DNA from: Nocardioides furvisabuli
Lineage (GTDB): Bacteria > Actinomycetota > Actinomycetes > Propionibacteriales > Nocardioidaceae
Length of the DNA stretch: 64,000 nucleotides
NCBI RefSeq assembly: GCF_021083185.1
Contig: NZ_JAIGQB010000006.1
Span: forward strand, 62,001-126,000
Direction of reading: 5' to 3'
In this document: piece by piece, positions 1 to 8,070 of the stretch
How positions within the stretch are numbered: position 1 is the stretch's first letter
How the letters are laid out: the number at the start of each line of letters is the position of its first letter
Position numbers and translations under genes: made by a program
The notes under the pieces: model-generated
The model's input: the letters and a program-made list of their open reading frames with translations, nothing else
Database searches by the model: none
What the model was told of the DNA's origin: nothing

Positions 1-45
1 GACCGCCTGGCCAACGGCGACCTCAGGTTCCACAGACGGACCTAG
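1..45 (+). CDS. possible 3' end of a gene entering from the left
   Basis: Frame 1 is open from the window edge to a TAG at 43-45 and would encode 14 residues (DRLANGDLRFHRRT). The composition is plausible for a charged C-terminus, but so short a tail cannot be assigned to a family. It could equally be chance. The bases just after it carry ACCTAGGC twice (40-47 and 53-60). Confidence 0.25.
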   Translation, partial: DRLANGDLRFHRRT

Positions 46-383
46 GCATCACACCTAGGCCGACCTCGGAGGCTCGACCACGATCGGGGGAGCCATCCCC
101 GAGAGCTACTGCCCACGCCGACATCCGATGATGCCGCGATGAGGTTCGTGGGGGCGGGGAGGCGGGGTCTACTTCCCAGCACTTCTCCCACCCTGCGGTG
201 GAACCCGTCTCTCCCTCTTACCTGCCGGGATGGCCGAGACCACCATTGCACTTCCGACATCCGGACACCGATCCTGAGGGAAGTTTCCTAGTAGCCGCGA
301 TCCGAACGCCCGCTCGTGCCGATGAGCGGCGAGCTGCATCCCGGTCGGAGCAACGATCCGGCGCTGGCAGGCGTCGTACCGGC
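46..383. other. intergenic stretch without a supportable gene
   Basis: No frame here shows a recognisable protein or a convincing start. An open frame runs from 198 into the lipoprotein gene below, but its first 62 codons look random and lack a ribosome binding site, so they are treated as non-coding. I see no tRNA, terminator or repeat apart from the short CCTAGGC repeats at the left edge. Confidence 0.5.
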
Positions 384-776
384 ATGCGCCGTGTTCCCGC
401 CACCGTGACCCTCGCGCTCGTGTGTGTCGGTGGCACCGGCTGCAGCACCTGGACCTCCGACGAGGTCTCAGCGCATGTAGGCACCTACGAGGCCACCGGC
501 GAAGGTGGCGACGGGGCACTGCTCGAGGGGACGGTCCGGCTCGAGGACGGCTGCCTCTTCGTCGAGGCCAGCACGGGTGAGCGCTTCCTCGCATACTTCC
601 CCGACGACGAGGTCGAGTGGAGCGGCCGAGGACTTCGCTACGGCGGTTCGACGTACGGCTCAGGCGACAGCATCGCGCTCGGCGGCGGGACCTCCAACGC
701 CACGCGACCCGTTCCGTCGGACTGCCGTGAGCGCTTCGAGGCGTTGACCCAGTGGATCGTCGCCCCGTCCGGCTAG
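384..776 (+). CDS. small predicted lipoprotein, function unknown
   Basis: Encodes 130 residues starting MRRVPATVTLALVCVGGTGC. The two arginines, a short hydrophobic run and a Gly-Thr-Gly-Cys end suggest a type II signal peptide with lipidation of Cys20, although the lipobox is not canonical. The mature part is acidic, with two further Cys that could pair outside the cell. I do not recognise a domain. The ATG at 384 was chosen over an in-frame start at 198 because it places the signal peptide at the N-terminus. The gene stands alone in front of two small membrane-protein genes. Confidence 0.6.
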   Translation: MRRVPATVTLALVCVGGTGCSTWTSDEVSAHVGTYEATGEGGDGALLEGTVRLEDGCLFVEASTGERFLAYFPDDEVEWSGRGLRYGGSTYGSGDSIALGGGTSNATRPVPSDCRERFEALTQWIVAPSG

Positions 777-824
777 CCCCGGCTGGGTCTGCCGCAACCA
801 GCTCCACGCGTCCCGCCCCGGGCC

Positions 825-830
825 TACTCT
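825..830 (+). promoter_or_regulatory. candidate -10 box of a leaderless transcript
   Basis: TACTCT ends 6 nt before the GTG at 837. This spacing would place the transcription start on the start codon, and no Shine-Dalgarno sequence is visible. Confidence 0.4.
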
Positions 831-836
831 CTCCCC

Positions 837-1124
837 GTGACGGACGACACGACCATGCCGACGGGCTGGGACCAGAGCGAGGGTCCCACCCTCGACTCAC
901 CCGCCCTGGGCGCGATCGCCATGGCTGTCGCTGTCCTGAGCGCCCTGTGTGCTCCGACGTACCTCTTCAGCCCCTTCGCCTACCTCGGGGCAGCGGTGGC
1001 CATCCCGCTGGGTGTGCTCGCGCGCGGCGTCCCCCGGAGCCACGCGCTGGGCACTGGCGCCGTCGCGGTCGCGGGACTGGCCTGCGTCTTGGCGGCGGTG
1101 ACCCTCGTTTCCGTGGGTGGCTGA
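837..1124 (+). CDS. small DUF4190-like membrane protein
   Basis: Encodes 95 residues with a GTG start. A polar N-terminus of about 20 residues is followed by two or three hydrophobic segments (roughly 22-42, 43-60 and 70-93). A short cytoplasmic tail before paired helices with a Pro-Leu-Gly turn between them is typical of actinobacterial DUF4190-type proteins of unknown function. The start is supported by a TANNNT box 6 nt upstream and by the absence of another start that keeps the polar head. Confidence 0.6.
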   Translation: MTDDTTMPTGWDQSEGPTLDSPALGAIAMAVAVLSALCAPTYLFSPFAYLGAAVAIPLGVLARGVPRSHALGTGAVAVAGLACVLAAVTLVSVGG

Positions 1125-1177
1125 CGCACCGCTCCGGTGCGTCTGCCCCGCCCCCGTCCGTCCCCGCCCTGATCCAG

Positions 1178-1183
1178 TACGGT
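1178..1183 (+). promoter_or_regulatory. candidate -10 box of a leaderless transcript
   Basis: TACGGT ends 7 nt before the ATG at 1191, the same geometry as at 825-837. No ribosome binding site is visible. Confidence 0.35.
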
Positions 1184-1190
1184 CGTCGCC

Positions 1191-1379
1191 ATGGCATCTC
1201 CGGAAGCGAAGCTCGCACCTGTCGGCGCACTGCGGGGCGGACTGGCCCTGATCGTCCTGGGTGCCCTGCTCGCCTGGGTCCCCAGTGACTCGATCCCGGA
1301 CTGGGCCTGGCTCACGAGCCTGTCGATCGGCGTCCTGCTCGTGGCGGTCGCCCTGGGCATCCGGACGCTCCGCATGTAG
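1191..1379 (+). CDS. 62-residue two-helix membrane protein
   Basis: The protein has a short charged head, a hydrophobic helix at about residues 14-31, a Pro-Ser-Asp-Ser-Ile-Pro linker, and a second helix at about 38-57, ending in a basic tail. I recognise no family. Codon use matches that of the neighbours and the start has a -10-like box at leaderless spacing. It is convergent with cobS, whose stop lies 18 nt beyond this gene. Confidence 0.55.
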   Translation: MASPEAKLAPVGALRGGLALIVLGALLAWVPSDSIPDWAWLTSLSIGVLLVAVALGIRTLRM

Positions 1380-1397
1380 CGGGCCCGGCACGCGCGG

Positions 1398-2165
1398 TCA
1401 CCCCGCCGCGGCAGCCAGCACCAGCACCGCGAACGACACCTCGACCACCGCGCCGAGCACGTCGCCGGTGATCCCGCCGAGGCGGCGTACGCACCGCATG
1501 AGCAGGGCGACGACCGCGGCCACGAGGACGACGAGCCCGATCAGCAGCGGCCACGGTGAGCCGAGCCCGACACCGGCCAGCGCGACGGTGACGACACTCG
1601 CGCCGAGCGAACCGACAGCAGCGACCACGGGCACGGCGCCGATGTGGACCGCGCCCAGTCCGTCGGTCCGGGCGGCCGGGACGCCGCGCACGCACGCCAG
1701 GGCCAGGACGGAGCGCGACGCGCAGACGAGGAGCGCGACCACCCACCACGCCTGGTCGTGCCGCACGACCGTGCTGAGGCCCGCGGCCTGCAGGCCGGTG
1801 ACGAGCACGACCGCGACGACGCCGGCGGGACCGACCGGACCGGTGCGCATCACCTCGAGGGAGCGGGCGGGGGAGTAGGACGCGGTGAGCCCGTCGGCGG
1901 TGTCGGCGAGCCCGTCCCAGTGGAGGGCACGAGTGCCGAGCGCGAGCACCAGCACGACGACGTACGCCGTGGCGAGGGGCGGCAGGTCGATCCAGCCGGC
2001 GACGAGCACGACCAGTGCGGCCGCGCCCGCGAGCGGGAGGACGGCCAGCGGCGCGAGCACCATGGCCAGCCCGGCCACGGACCGGTCGACGTGCGAGGGA
2101 GGCGGTACTCGTACGGCGGTGAGCGTGCCGGTGGCGAGCAGCGAGGCGTCGCGCAGCAGGCTCAC
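1398..2165 (-). CDS. cobS: adenosylcobinamide-GDP ribazoletransferase (cobalamin synthase)
   Basis: CobS joins adenosylcobinamide-GDP and alpha-ribazole (or its phosphate) in the membrane to make adenosylcobalamin (phosphate), the last assembly step of the lower nucleotide loop. The 255-residue product is strongly hydrophobic with about six or seven helices and carries the family motif HWDGLADTADG at residues 82-92, whose acidic residues bind Mg2+. The GTG start overlaps the cobT stop as GTGA (2162-2165), so the two are translationally coupled. Length is normal for the family. No cobU/cobP kinase-guanylyltransferase gene lies next to it in this window. Confidence 0.93.
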   Translation of the reverse strand: MSLLRDASLLATGTLTAVRVPPPSHVDRSVAGLAMVLAPLAVLPLAGAAALVVLVAGWIDLPPLATAYVVVLVLALGTRALHWDGLADTADGLTASYSPARSLEVMRTGPVGPAGVVAVVLVTGLQAAGLSTVVRHDQAWWVVALLVCASRSVLALACVRGVPAARTDGLGAVHIGAVPVVAAVGSLGASVVTVALAGVGLGSPWPLLIGLVVLVAAVVALLMRCVRRLGGITGDVLGAVVEVSFAVLVLAAAAG

Positions 2166-3211
2166 GAAGGCAGGACCTCCGAGAGCAGCGCCACGTCGCG
2201 GAGCACCGCGATGCCCGAGCGGAGCATCGGGAGGGCGGCCACCGCGCCGGACCCCTCGCCGAGGCGCATCCCGACGTCGAGGAGCGGCTCGAGGCCGAGG
2301 GACTTCAGCGCGTGGGCCTGGGCAGGCTCGGTGGACCGGTGCCCAGCGACCCACCAGGCGGCCGCGCCCGGCGCCATCGCCTCGGCGACGACCGCGCACG
2401 CGACCGACATGAGGCCGTCGAGCACGACGGGCACGCCCAGGGTGGAGGCCTCGACGAGGAAGCCCACTGTCGCGGCCAGGTCGGCGCTGCCGAGGGCGGC
2501 GAGCAGCTCGACCGGGTCGGAGGTGCGGCCCGCGGTCCGCGCGAGGGCTGCCGCGACGACGTCGCGCTTGCGGGTCCAGCCGTCGTCGTCGATGCCGGTG
2601 CCGCGGCCGGTGACCTCGTCGGCGGGCAGGCCCAGGGCCGCCGCGACGAGCGCGGCGGCGGGCGTGGTGTTGCCGATGCCCAGGTCCCCGGTCATCAGCA
2701 GCTGCGCGCCGTCGTCGACCAGCTCGCGCGCCACCTCGGCGCCGAGGGCGAGCGAGCGCTCGGCCTCGTTGCGGGTGAGCGCGTCGGTGAGGTGGATGGC
2801 CCCCGAGCCGCGACGCACCTTGCGGGCGCCGACCTCGGCAGGCAGGTCGGAGAGGTCGGCGTCGACGGCGATGTCGAGCACGGAAACCGCGACCCCGTGC
2901 TCGCGGGCCAGCGCGGAGACGCCCGCACGGCCGGCGACGATCGTGCGCACCATCGCCTCGGTGACCGTGGCGGGGTAGGCCGAGACGCCGTGCGCCGCGA
3001 CGCCGTGATCGCCGGCCAGCACCACCAGGCGTACGTCGGTGAGCGGGCGCGGCGGCACCTCGCCCTGCGCGGCCGCCAGCCACGCGCCCAGCTCGCCGAT
3101 GCGGCCCAGCGCTCCCGCGGGAGTGGCGAGACCGGCGAGCCGCTCCTGCGCGCGCGCGGCGACGTCGGGGGAGGGCGGGGCGATGGGCGTAGGGATGCGT
3201 GTCTGGTCCAT
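2162..3211 (-). CDS. cobT: nicotinate-nucleotide-dimethylbenzimidazole phosphoribosyltransferase
   Basis: CobT transfers ribose phosphate from nicotinate mononucleotide to 5,6-dimethylbenzimidazole, giving alpha-ribazole phosphate, the base unit attached by CobS. The 349-residue product has the expected features: GALGRIGEL near the N-terminus, VLAGDHGVAAHGVSAYP, GDLGIGNTTPAAAL, and near the C-terminus RLGEGSGA, which holds the catalytic glutamate. It is the first gene of the cobT-cobS pair. A TAGGCT box lies 9 nt upstream of the ATG. The window shows only this late branch of cobalamin synthesis, so de novo synthesis or salvage depends on genes elsewhere. Confidence 0.95.
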   Translation of the reverse strand: MDQTRIPTPIAPPSPDVAARAQERLAGLATPAGALGRIGELGAWLAAAQGEVPPRPLTDVRLVVLAGDHGVAAHGVSAYPATVTEAMVRTIVAGRAGVSALAREHGVAVSVLDIAVDADLSDLPAEVGARKVRRGSGAIHLTDALTRNEAERSLALGAEVARELVDDGAQLLMTGDLGIGNTTPAAALVAAALGLPADEVTGRGTGIDDDGWTRKRDVVAAALARTAGRTSDPVELLAALGSADLAATVGFLVEASTLGVPVVLDGLMSVACAVVAEAMAPGAAAWWVAGHRSTEPAQAHALKSLGLEPLLDVGMRLGEGSGAVAALPMLRSGIAVLRDVALLSEVLPS

Positions 3212-3243
3212 GGCGGCGCCAGCCTAGATGCCAGTCTGGGGCC

Positions 3244-3768
3244 GTGCCCGGCCACTCCGTCCTCCAGCTCCCGGTCGACGCGCTGGAGGAGTGGGTGCGG
3301 GCGCGGACGGCCCACTACGACGCGGGCTTCGTCTCGACGGACCCGCGCTTCGGGCACGCCCACATCACGGTGCTCGGTCCCTTCGACCCCGATCCGTCGG
3401 AGACCGCCCTCGCCACGATCGCCGACCTGGCATCTGCGACGACGCCCGTCGCCTTGGAGCTGGCGCAGCTCGCGCAGTTCCCCAACGGGATCATCCACCT
3501 GTTCCCCGAGCCCGACGACCGGCTCCGGGACCTCACCGCCGACCTCGTCGCAGCCTTCCCTGACTGGCTGCCGTACGCCGGGGAGTTCGGTGCCGACGTG
3601 CAGCCGCACCTCACTGTCGACGCCGCCTCCGACCACGTCGACCTCGCCTCCACGGCCGCGCTGCTCAACGATGTGGTGCCGGTGCGGGTCGTGCTCGACC
3701 GGCTCCAGCTCGCGTGGTGGGAGTCCGGCAGTTGCCGCGTTCTGCACGAGTGGAGCCTCGGCGGGTGA
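3244..3768 (+). CDS. 2H phosphoesterase / 2'-5' RNA ligase-like protein
   Basis: The 174-residue protein carries the two H-x-[ST] motifs that define the 2H superfamily: HIT at residues 40-42 and HLT at 122-124, about 80 residues apart as expected. Members hydrolyse or form 2'-5' or cyclic phosphodiester bonds in RNA or nucleotides. The substrate cannot be read from the sequence. The GTG at 3244 was preferred to an upstream start at 3199 because the latter overlaps cobT and adds an Arg/Gln-rich tail foreign to the family. A CAGTCT box 6 nt upstream suggests a leaderless transcript. Confidence 0.75.
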   Translation: MPGHSVLQLPVDALEEWVRARTAHYDAGFVSTDPRFGHAHITVLGPFDPDPSETALATIADLASATTPVALELAQLAQFPNGIIHLFPEPDDRLRDLTADLVAAFPDWLPYAGEFGADVQPHLTVDAASDHVDLASTAALLNDVVPVRVVLDRLQLAWWESGSCRVLHEWSLGG

Positions 3769-3780
3769 CAGTCTTCGACC

Positions 3781-4311
3781 ATGCGCCGCCTCGCCCTGCT
3801 CCTCGTCACTGCGGCGGTGCTCCTCGCGCTGCCGAAGATGGTGGGGTCCGCCGTGCTGCCGGACCGGGTGACCGATCTCCTCGGCGCGGACCGGGCCCAG
3901 CGTGACCGGGCGGTCGTGGTGCGCGTCACTGATGGCGACACCCTCGAGGTGCGGCTGCCCGACGGGCGCGAGGAGGACGTCCGCATCCTCGGCATCGACA
4001 CGCCCGAGGTCCACCCCCGGCTCGAGTGTGGTGGCCGGGAGGCCACCGAGGCGATGGCCCGGCTCGCCCCCGTGGGGGCGAAGGTCGCCCTCGTGCCGGA
4101 CCGGACGCAGGGCGATCGCGACCGCTACGGCCGGTTGCTGCGCTACGTGCACCGGTCCGGCGACGATGTCGGGCTCGCGCAGCTGCGGTCCGGGCGGGCG
4201 CGGGTCTTCATCTTCCGCGACGACCCGTTGCAGCGGGCGGGGGACTACCGAGCGGCCGAGCGGCGGGCCCGGAAGGCCGACCGCGGCTCCTGGGCAGCCT
4301 GCTGGCGCTGA
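3781..4311 (+). CDS. thermonuclease (SNase) family protein, exported or membrane-anchored
   Basis: The 176-residue protein has an N-terminal hydrophobic segment (3-20) that looks like an uncleaved anchor or signal peptide, then an SNase/OB-fold domain. Active-site residues of staphylococcal nuclease are recognisable: Arg68, the Asp73-Thr74-Pro75-Glu76 cluster in RILGIDTPE, and Arg118 in DRYGRLLRY. VTDGDTLEV supplies a further metal-binding Asp. A phosphodiesterase active on DNA or RNA outside the membrane is the likely role. The gene begins 12 nt after the 2H gene, behind a CAGTCT box with leaderless spacing. Confidence 0.85.
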   Translation: MRRLALLLVTAAVLLALPKMVGSAVLPDRVTDLLGADRAQRDRAVVVRVTDGDTLEVRLPDGREEDVRILGIDTPEVHPRLECGGREATEAMARLAPVGAKVALVPDRTQGDRDRYGRLLRYVHRSGDDVGLAQLRSGRARVFIFRDDPLQRAGDYRAAERRARKADRGSWAACWR

Positions 4312-4354
4312 GTGCGGGTGACCGGACCGTGTCGCGACGTGGCAGGATCGTGGC

Positions 4355-4558
4355 ATGGCTTCATGGGCGCACCTCGAGATCACTGTCGACGACCAGGGCA
4401 ACGTGGAGGTCGGTGGCTACAACGCCGACCCCGAGGCGCTCGTCGCCGACACCGAGTCGTGGGAGGACCTGCTGACCTCCCTCGGCGTCAGCGGCTGGGA
4501 GCTGGTGCAGGTGATCCCCGGCGTCGAGACGACGTACTGGTTCAAGCGCCAGTCCTGA
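4355..4558 (+). CDS. 67-residue DUF4177-like protein, function unknown
   Basis: A short acidic protein with alternating beta-strand character. Its C-terminal half reads GWELVQVIPGVETTYWFKR, the 'GWELV' pattern of small DUF4177-type proteins that form a beta-hairpin. No catalytic motif is visible. CAGGAT sits 6 nt before the ATG. The threonine-aldolase-like gene follows after 10 nt and may be co-transcribed. Confidence 0.6.
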   Translation: MASWAHLEITVDDQGNVEVGGYNADPEALVADTESWEDLLTSLGVSGWELVQVIPGVETTYWFKRQS

Positions 4559-4568
4559 ACGGCTGGTC

Positions 4569-5666
4569 GTGAGCGACCTCGCGGTCCGGTTCCGCGCCGC
4601 CTCGGCGTCCGCGGAGACGATCTTCGGGCGCCCGCCCTCCACGCCGGCGGCGATGTTCGCCGACCTGGCGGCGTACGCCGACGCGCACGGGGTCGAGTGG
4701 GACCGCTACGGCGAGCGTGGCGCGGTCGCGCAGCTCGAGGCCGAGGTCGCCGGGCTGCTCGGCAAGCCCGCTGCGGTGATGTTCCCCAGCGGCGTGATGG
4801 CCCAGCAGGCCACGCTGCGCGCCTGGTGCGACCGGTCCGGCTCGCGCCGCGTCGCGCTGCCCGACCTCTCCCACCTCGTCCACCACGAGCAGGACGGCCC
4901 GCGCCGCGTGCTCGGCCTCGAGCTCGAGTGGCTCACCACCGGACGCGAGACCCCGACCGCGGAGGCGCTCGCGCGCGTCGGCGGACGGCTCGGCGCAGCG
5001 ATGGTCGAGCTGCCGCTGCGCGATGCCGGGTGCCTGCTGCCGACCTGGGACGAGCTGGTCGCGCTGTCGACCTCGGCGCGTGATCGCCGAGTGCCCCTCC
5101 ACGCCGACGGCGCGCGGATCTGGGAGTCCGTGCCGCACTGGGACCGCACCCTCGCCGAGGTGGGCGAGCTGTTCGACTCGGTCTACGTCTCGCTCTACAA
5201 GGGCCTCGGGGCCTCGAGTGGCGCGCTGGTCGTGTGCTCCGACGACCTCGCCGGCGAGCTGCGCTCGTGGCGCCAGCGGATGGGCGGCACCCTCTTCTCG
5301 ATGACGACCGCGGCGGTCGGTGGGCTGATGGGCCTGCAGGACCTGCAGAGGTTCGGCGACCACCGCACCTGGGCGATCGCGCTCGCCGCAGCGCTGCGCG
5401 ACCAGGGTTTCACCACGTTCCCCGAGGAGCCGCACATCGCGACCTTCCTGGCCTACGCCCCCGGCACGCCCGACGAGGTCAACGAGCGGGTCGTCGCCTT
5501 CACCGAGCAGCGCGGTGTGGTGCCGTGCGGGCTGTGGCGGGCGGCCGACGTCCCGGGCTGGGTCCAGACCGAGCTGACCTGCCACGAATCCGCGATCGCC
5601 CGCGACCCGGTCGAGGTGGCTGGTTTGATGGCCGCGGCAGTCGGGGCGAGTCGCGCCGGCGCGTAG
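4569..5666 (+). CDS. threonine aldolase/beta-eliminating lyase family PLP enzyme
   Basis: A 365-residue fold-type I PLP enzyme. HADGAR (178-183) supplies the aspartate that contacts the pyridine nitrogen, and Lys211 in SLYKGLGA is the probable Schiff-base lysine. FPSGVMAQQ (72-80) resembles the phosphate-binding loop. The closest function is low-specificity L-threonine aldolase, which cleaves L-threonine or L-allo-threonine to glycine and acetaldehyde. A related beta-hydroxy-amino-acid aldolase is equally possible, because the family includes several specificities. The GTG start lies 10 nt after the preceding small gene. Confidence 0.8.
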   Translation: MSDLAVRFRAASASAETIFGRPPSTPAAMFADLAAYADAHGVEWDRYGERGAVAQLEAEVAGLLGKPAAVMFPSGVMAQQATLRAWCDRSGSRRVALPDLSHLVHHEQDGPRRVLGLELEWLTTGRETPTAEALARVGGRLGAAMVELPLRDAGCLLPTWDELVALSTSARDRRVPLHADGARIWESVPHWDRTLAEVGELFDSVYVSLYKGLGASSGALVVCSDDLAGELRSWRQRMGGTLFSMTTAAVGGLMGLQDLQRFGDHRTWAIALAAALRDQGFTTFPEEPHIATFLAYAPGTPDEVNERVVAFTEQRGVVPCGLWRAADVPGWVQTELTCHESAIARDPVEVAGLMAAAVGASRAGA

Positions 5667-5681
5667 CACGGGAGGATCGCC

Positions 5682-8039
5682 ATGCGGGCAGGGGCAGGGA
5701 CGACCCCGGGCAGTCGCGTAGGACGGGGTGCCGTGCTGGCGCTGCTGACGTGCGGGACGGCCCTCTCGGCCACGGCGCCCGCGCACGCCGCCGGCGAGCT
5801 GTGCGACCGCAGCGTGGTGTTCGACGAGGCCGACGTGCTGGACGACCGTGCCGTCTCGCGGGCGGCCCGGTCCTCCTTCGACGACCGGGCGACGGTCAAG
5901 GTGATCGCCTGGGAGCAGACCCCCGGCGGCGGCGACCTCTACGACGCCCTCGTCGACGCACGCGCGCAGTGCGCGGGCTGGGGCTTCAGCGGTGGTGGGC
6001 GACGTTCGCTGCTGGTGCTCGGCGTCTCGACCGGGGGTCGCGAGCTGGGCACGCACTACGACGGCTGGGCATTCGGCCGCTTCGACTCCTCGCGCGACGA
6101 CGTCGAGACGACCGCGATGGGGCCGGCCTTCGGCAACGGACAGTGGACCGGCGGGATGGTCGAGGGGCTGCGGGGCTACGCAGAGGCGTACGCCGCCTCG
6201 AGCCCGACGCGCGTCCCGGAGCCGTACGTCCCGGAGACCGACGACTTCTCCTCCGACTTCTCCACCGACGGTGGCGGGTCCGCCCCGTCCCCGTGGCTCC
6301 TCGGCGTGCCGGTCGGCCTGGCGGCGCTCGGCGGCGGTGGCTACGGCGCGGTCCGGCTGCGGCGACGGCTGAAGGCACGGGCCGCGGCCCGCACCTCGCT
6401 CGCGCACGCGGTGTCCGCGATGGCGCAGGCGTGGTTCGAGCTGGACGAGAGCAACGAGCTCATCGACGCGCGGGTCAGCGCGCTGCCGCCGGTCAGCGAC
6501 GCGGTCGCCGACGGGATCCGGACCGCCCACGCCGAGGCCGTGGCCACCCGGGACGGCGCCACCGCGACCTACCTGCGCCTCTCCGAGGTGCACACCGAGG
6601 CGGCCGTGGCGGGGATGGACACCGAGGAGGCCACGCTGGCCGGCCACGAGGTCGAGGCCGCCATCCGCGAGCTGCGCTCGGCGCAGGCGGCGATGACCGG
6701 GGTCGAGGAGCGGCTCTCGTCCTACGACACGCTCCGAGAGGAGCTCCCAGCGCGGATCGGGGCGCTGCGCGCGGGCGCCACCGAGGTCACCGCGCTCCTC
6801 GCCTCGCGGCAGGTCGAGGGCTACCGCACGACCGACAACGACGCCGCCCCGGCCGAGGCTGAGCAGGCCGCGACCGACGCCGCCGCACTCGCCGCGCAGC
6901 AGCGCCACGGCGACGCCGCCGCGCTCCACGAGCGGGCGCAGGCCGATCTCGCCGCTCACCGCACCTGGCTCAGCGAGCTCGCCGACTTCCGGGCGGCGCT
7001 GGTGCGCGACACCGCGGCACTCCGCACCCGCACGACGGAGCTCGACGCCGCGATCGCCGACGCCTACGTCACCACCGAGGCCCTCGAGCGCGACCAGGAC
7101 CCCAGCTGCGTCGAGGGCGTGCGCGCCACGGTCGACGAGGCGTCGGCTGCGCGCGAGGCGCTCGACGGCGCCCTGCGGACCATCGAGCAGCACACCTCGA
7201 TGGCCGACCAGCAGTTCGCCCGGGCACGGGAGGAGCTCATCGCAGCGCAGCAGTCCGCGGACGCCGTCGCGGCCGGGGCGGCACACCCGGCGTTGCTGGT
7301 CGAGCAGCTGCGGGCGCTCGCGGTCGACGTACCGCAGCGCGTCGAGCGGGCCGTCGTGGAGGCCGACGCGATCCAGGGGCAGGTCACCACCCACCCGGCG
7401 GCGATGACCTTCCTGGCGCAGGTCCCGGACGTGTCGGGCTTCCGCTCCGCCGCGGTCGGGGTCGGTGACGCCGCCGGGCTCGCGAGGCCGCCGTGGCTGC
7501 GACTCGACGCACAGCTGGGGGAGGCCGAGGCCGGCCTGACCCGCGCCCGCGCCGTGGTGGACCGCGCGATCGCCGACCACGAGGCCTCGCAGCGCGCGCT
7601 GGACGCCGCGGCGTCCGCGATCGCCGCGGCCCGCGACCAGGTCGCCCACGGGGACGTCTCCGGCGCCGCTCGCGAGCTGCTCGACGACGCGAGGGAGCGG
7701 CTCGCGCTCGCCGAGTCCGAGACCGGGTCGCTGGCAGCGATCACGGCCGGCGCCGAGAGCGCCAAGGACACCGCCGACGCGGCCGCCGCGCGCGCCCGTC
7801 AGGACCGCCGCGACGCCGAGCAGCGGCGCGAGGCCGCCCGCCGAGCGGAGGCAGCACGGCGCCGCAGCTCGAGCGGCGGCGGTGGCGGCTTCGGTGGCGG
7901 CTTCGGTGGCGGCTCCGGTGGAGGCGGGGGCTTCAGCGGGGGTGGCGGGTCACACGGCAGCGGCGGCGGGGGCTCGCGGAGCTTCGGCGGTGGCGGCGGC
8001 TCCCGTGGTGGCGGCGGTGGCGGGTCGCGCGGGTTCTGA
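5682..8039 (+). CDS. large TPM-domain surface protein with coiled coil and Gly-rich tail
   Basis: A 785-residue protein. Residues 1-37 form a signal peptide ending near AHA-A. About 40-160 form a TPM (YgcG/TPM_phosphatase) domain with the SVVFDEADVLDD start typical of the family. Residues about 205-225 are a transmembrane helix followed by a basic stop-transfer run. About 230-730 are Ala/Glu/Arg-rich and predicted long helices or coiled coil. The last 50 residues are almost only Gly, Ser and Phe. The layout is that of actinobacterial 'TPM domain-containing' proteins, with TPM outside and the coil inside the cell. The role is unknown, and phosphatase activity is documented only for some TPM proteins. 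GGAGG precedes the ATG. Confidence 0.8.
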   Translation: MRAGAGTTPGSRVGRGAVLALLTCGTALSATAPAHAAGELCDRSVVFDEADVLDDRAVSRAARSSFDDRATVKVIAWEQTPGGGDLYDALVDARAQCAGWGFSGGGRRSLLVLGVSTGGRELGTHYDGWAFGRFDSSRDDVETTAMGPAFGNGQWTGGMVEGLRGYAEAYAASSPTRVPEPYVPETDDFSSDFSTDGGGSAPSPWLLGVPVGLAALGGGGYGAVRLRRRLKARAAARTSLAHAVSAMAQAWFELDESNELIDARVSALPPVSDAVADGIRTAHAEAVATRDGATATYLRLSEVHTEAAVAGMDTEEATLAGHEVEAAIRELRSAQAAMTGVEERLSSYDTLREELPARIGALRAGATEVTALLASRQVEGYRTTDNDAAPAEAEQAATDAAALAAQQRHGDAAALHERAQADLAAHRTWLSELADFRAALVRDTAALRTRTTELDAAIADAYVTTEALERDQDPSCVEGVRATVDEASAAREALDGALRTIEQHTSMADQQFARAREELIAAQQSADAVAAGAAHPALLVEQLRALAVDVPQRVERAVVEADAIQGQVTTHPAAMTFLAQVPDVSGFRSAAVGVGDAAGLARPPWLRLDAQLGEAEAGLTRARAVVDRAIADHEASQRALDAAASAIAAARDQVAHGDVSGAARELLDDARERLALAESETGSLAAITAGAESAKDTADAAAARARQDRRDAEQRREAARRAEAARRRSSSGGGGGFGGGFGGGSGGGGGFSGGGGSHGSGGGGSRSFGGGGGSRGGGGGGSRGF

Positions 8040-8058
8040 CGCGCGGCGCCGCGTGCCC

Positions 8059-8064
8059 TAGATT
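8059..8064 (+). promoter_or_regulatory. candidate -10 box of a leaderless transcript
   Basis: TAGATT lies 6 nt before the GTG at 8071. It is one of the better matches in the window to the TANNNT-N6-start pattern. Confidence 0.45.
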
Positions 8065-8070
8065 CCTCCC

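Noticed and set aside
40..60. Repeated CCTAGGC near the left edge as an attachment site
   Set aside because: Two 8-nt copies are too short, there is no integrase gene nearby, and the window edge cuts the context.
4542..7649. A 1035-codon minus-strand open frame opposite the aldolase-like and TPM genes
   Set aside because: It mirrors real genes with signal peptide, PLP and TPM motifs, and its own translation is Arg/Gly-rich without domain structure.
7870..8036. Tandem GGTGGC-type DNA repeats that look like a short repeat array
   Set aside because: They encode the Gly/Ser-rich tail of the TPM protein. Units are irregular and there are no spacers, so it is neither CRISPR nor a mobile repeat.
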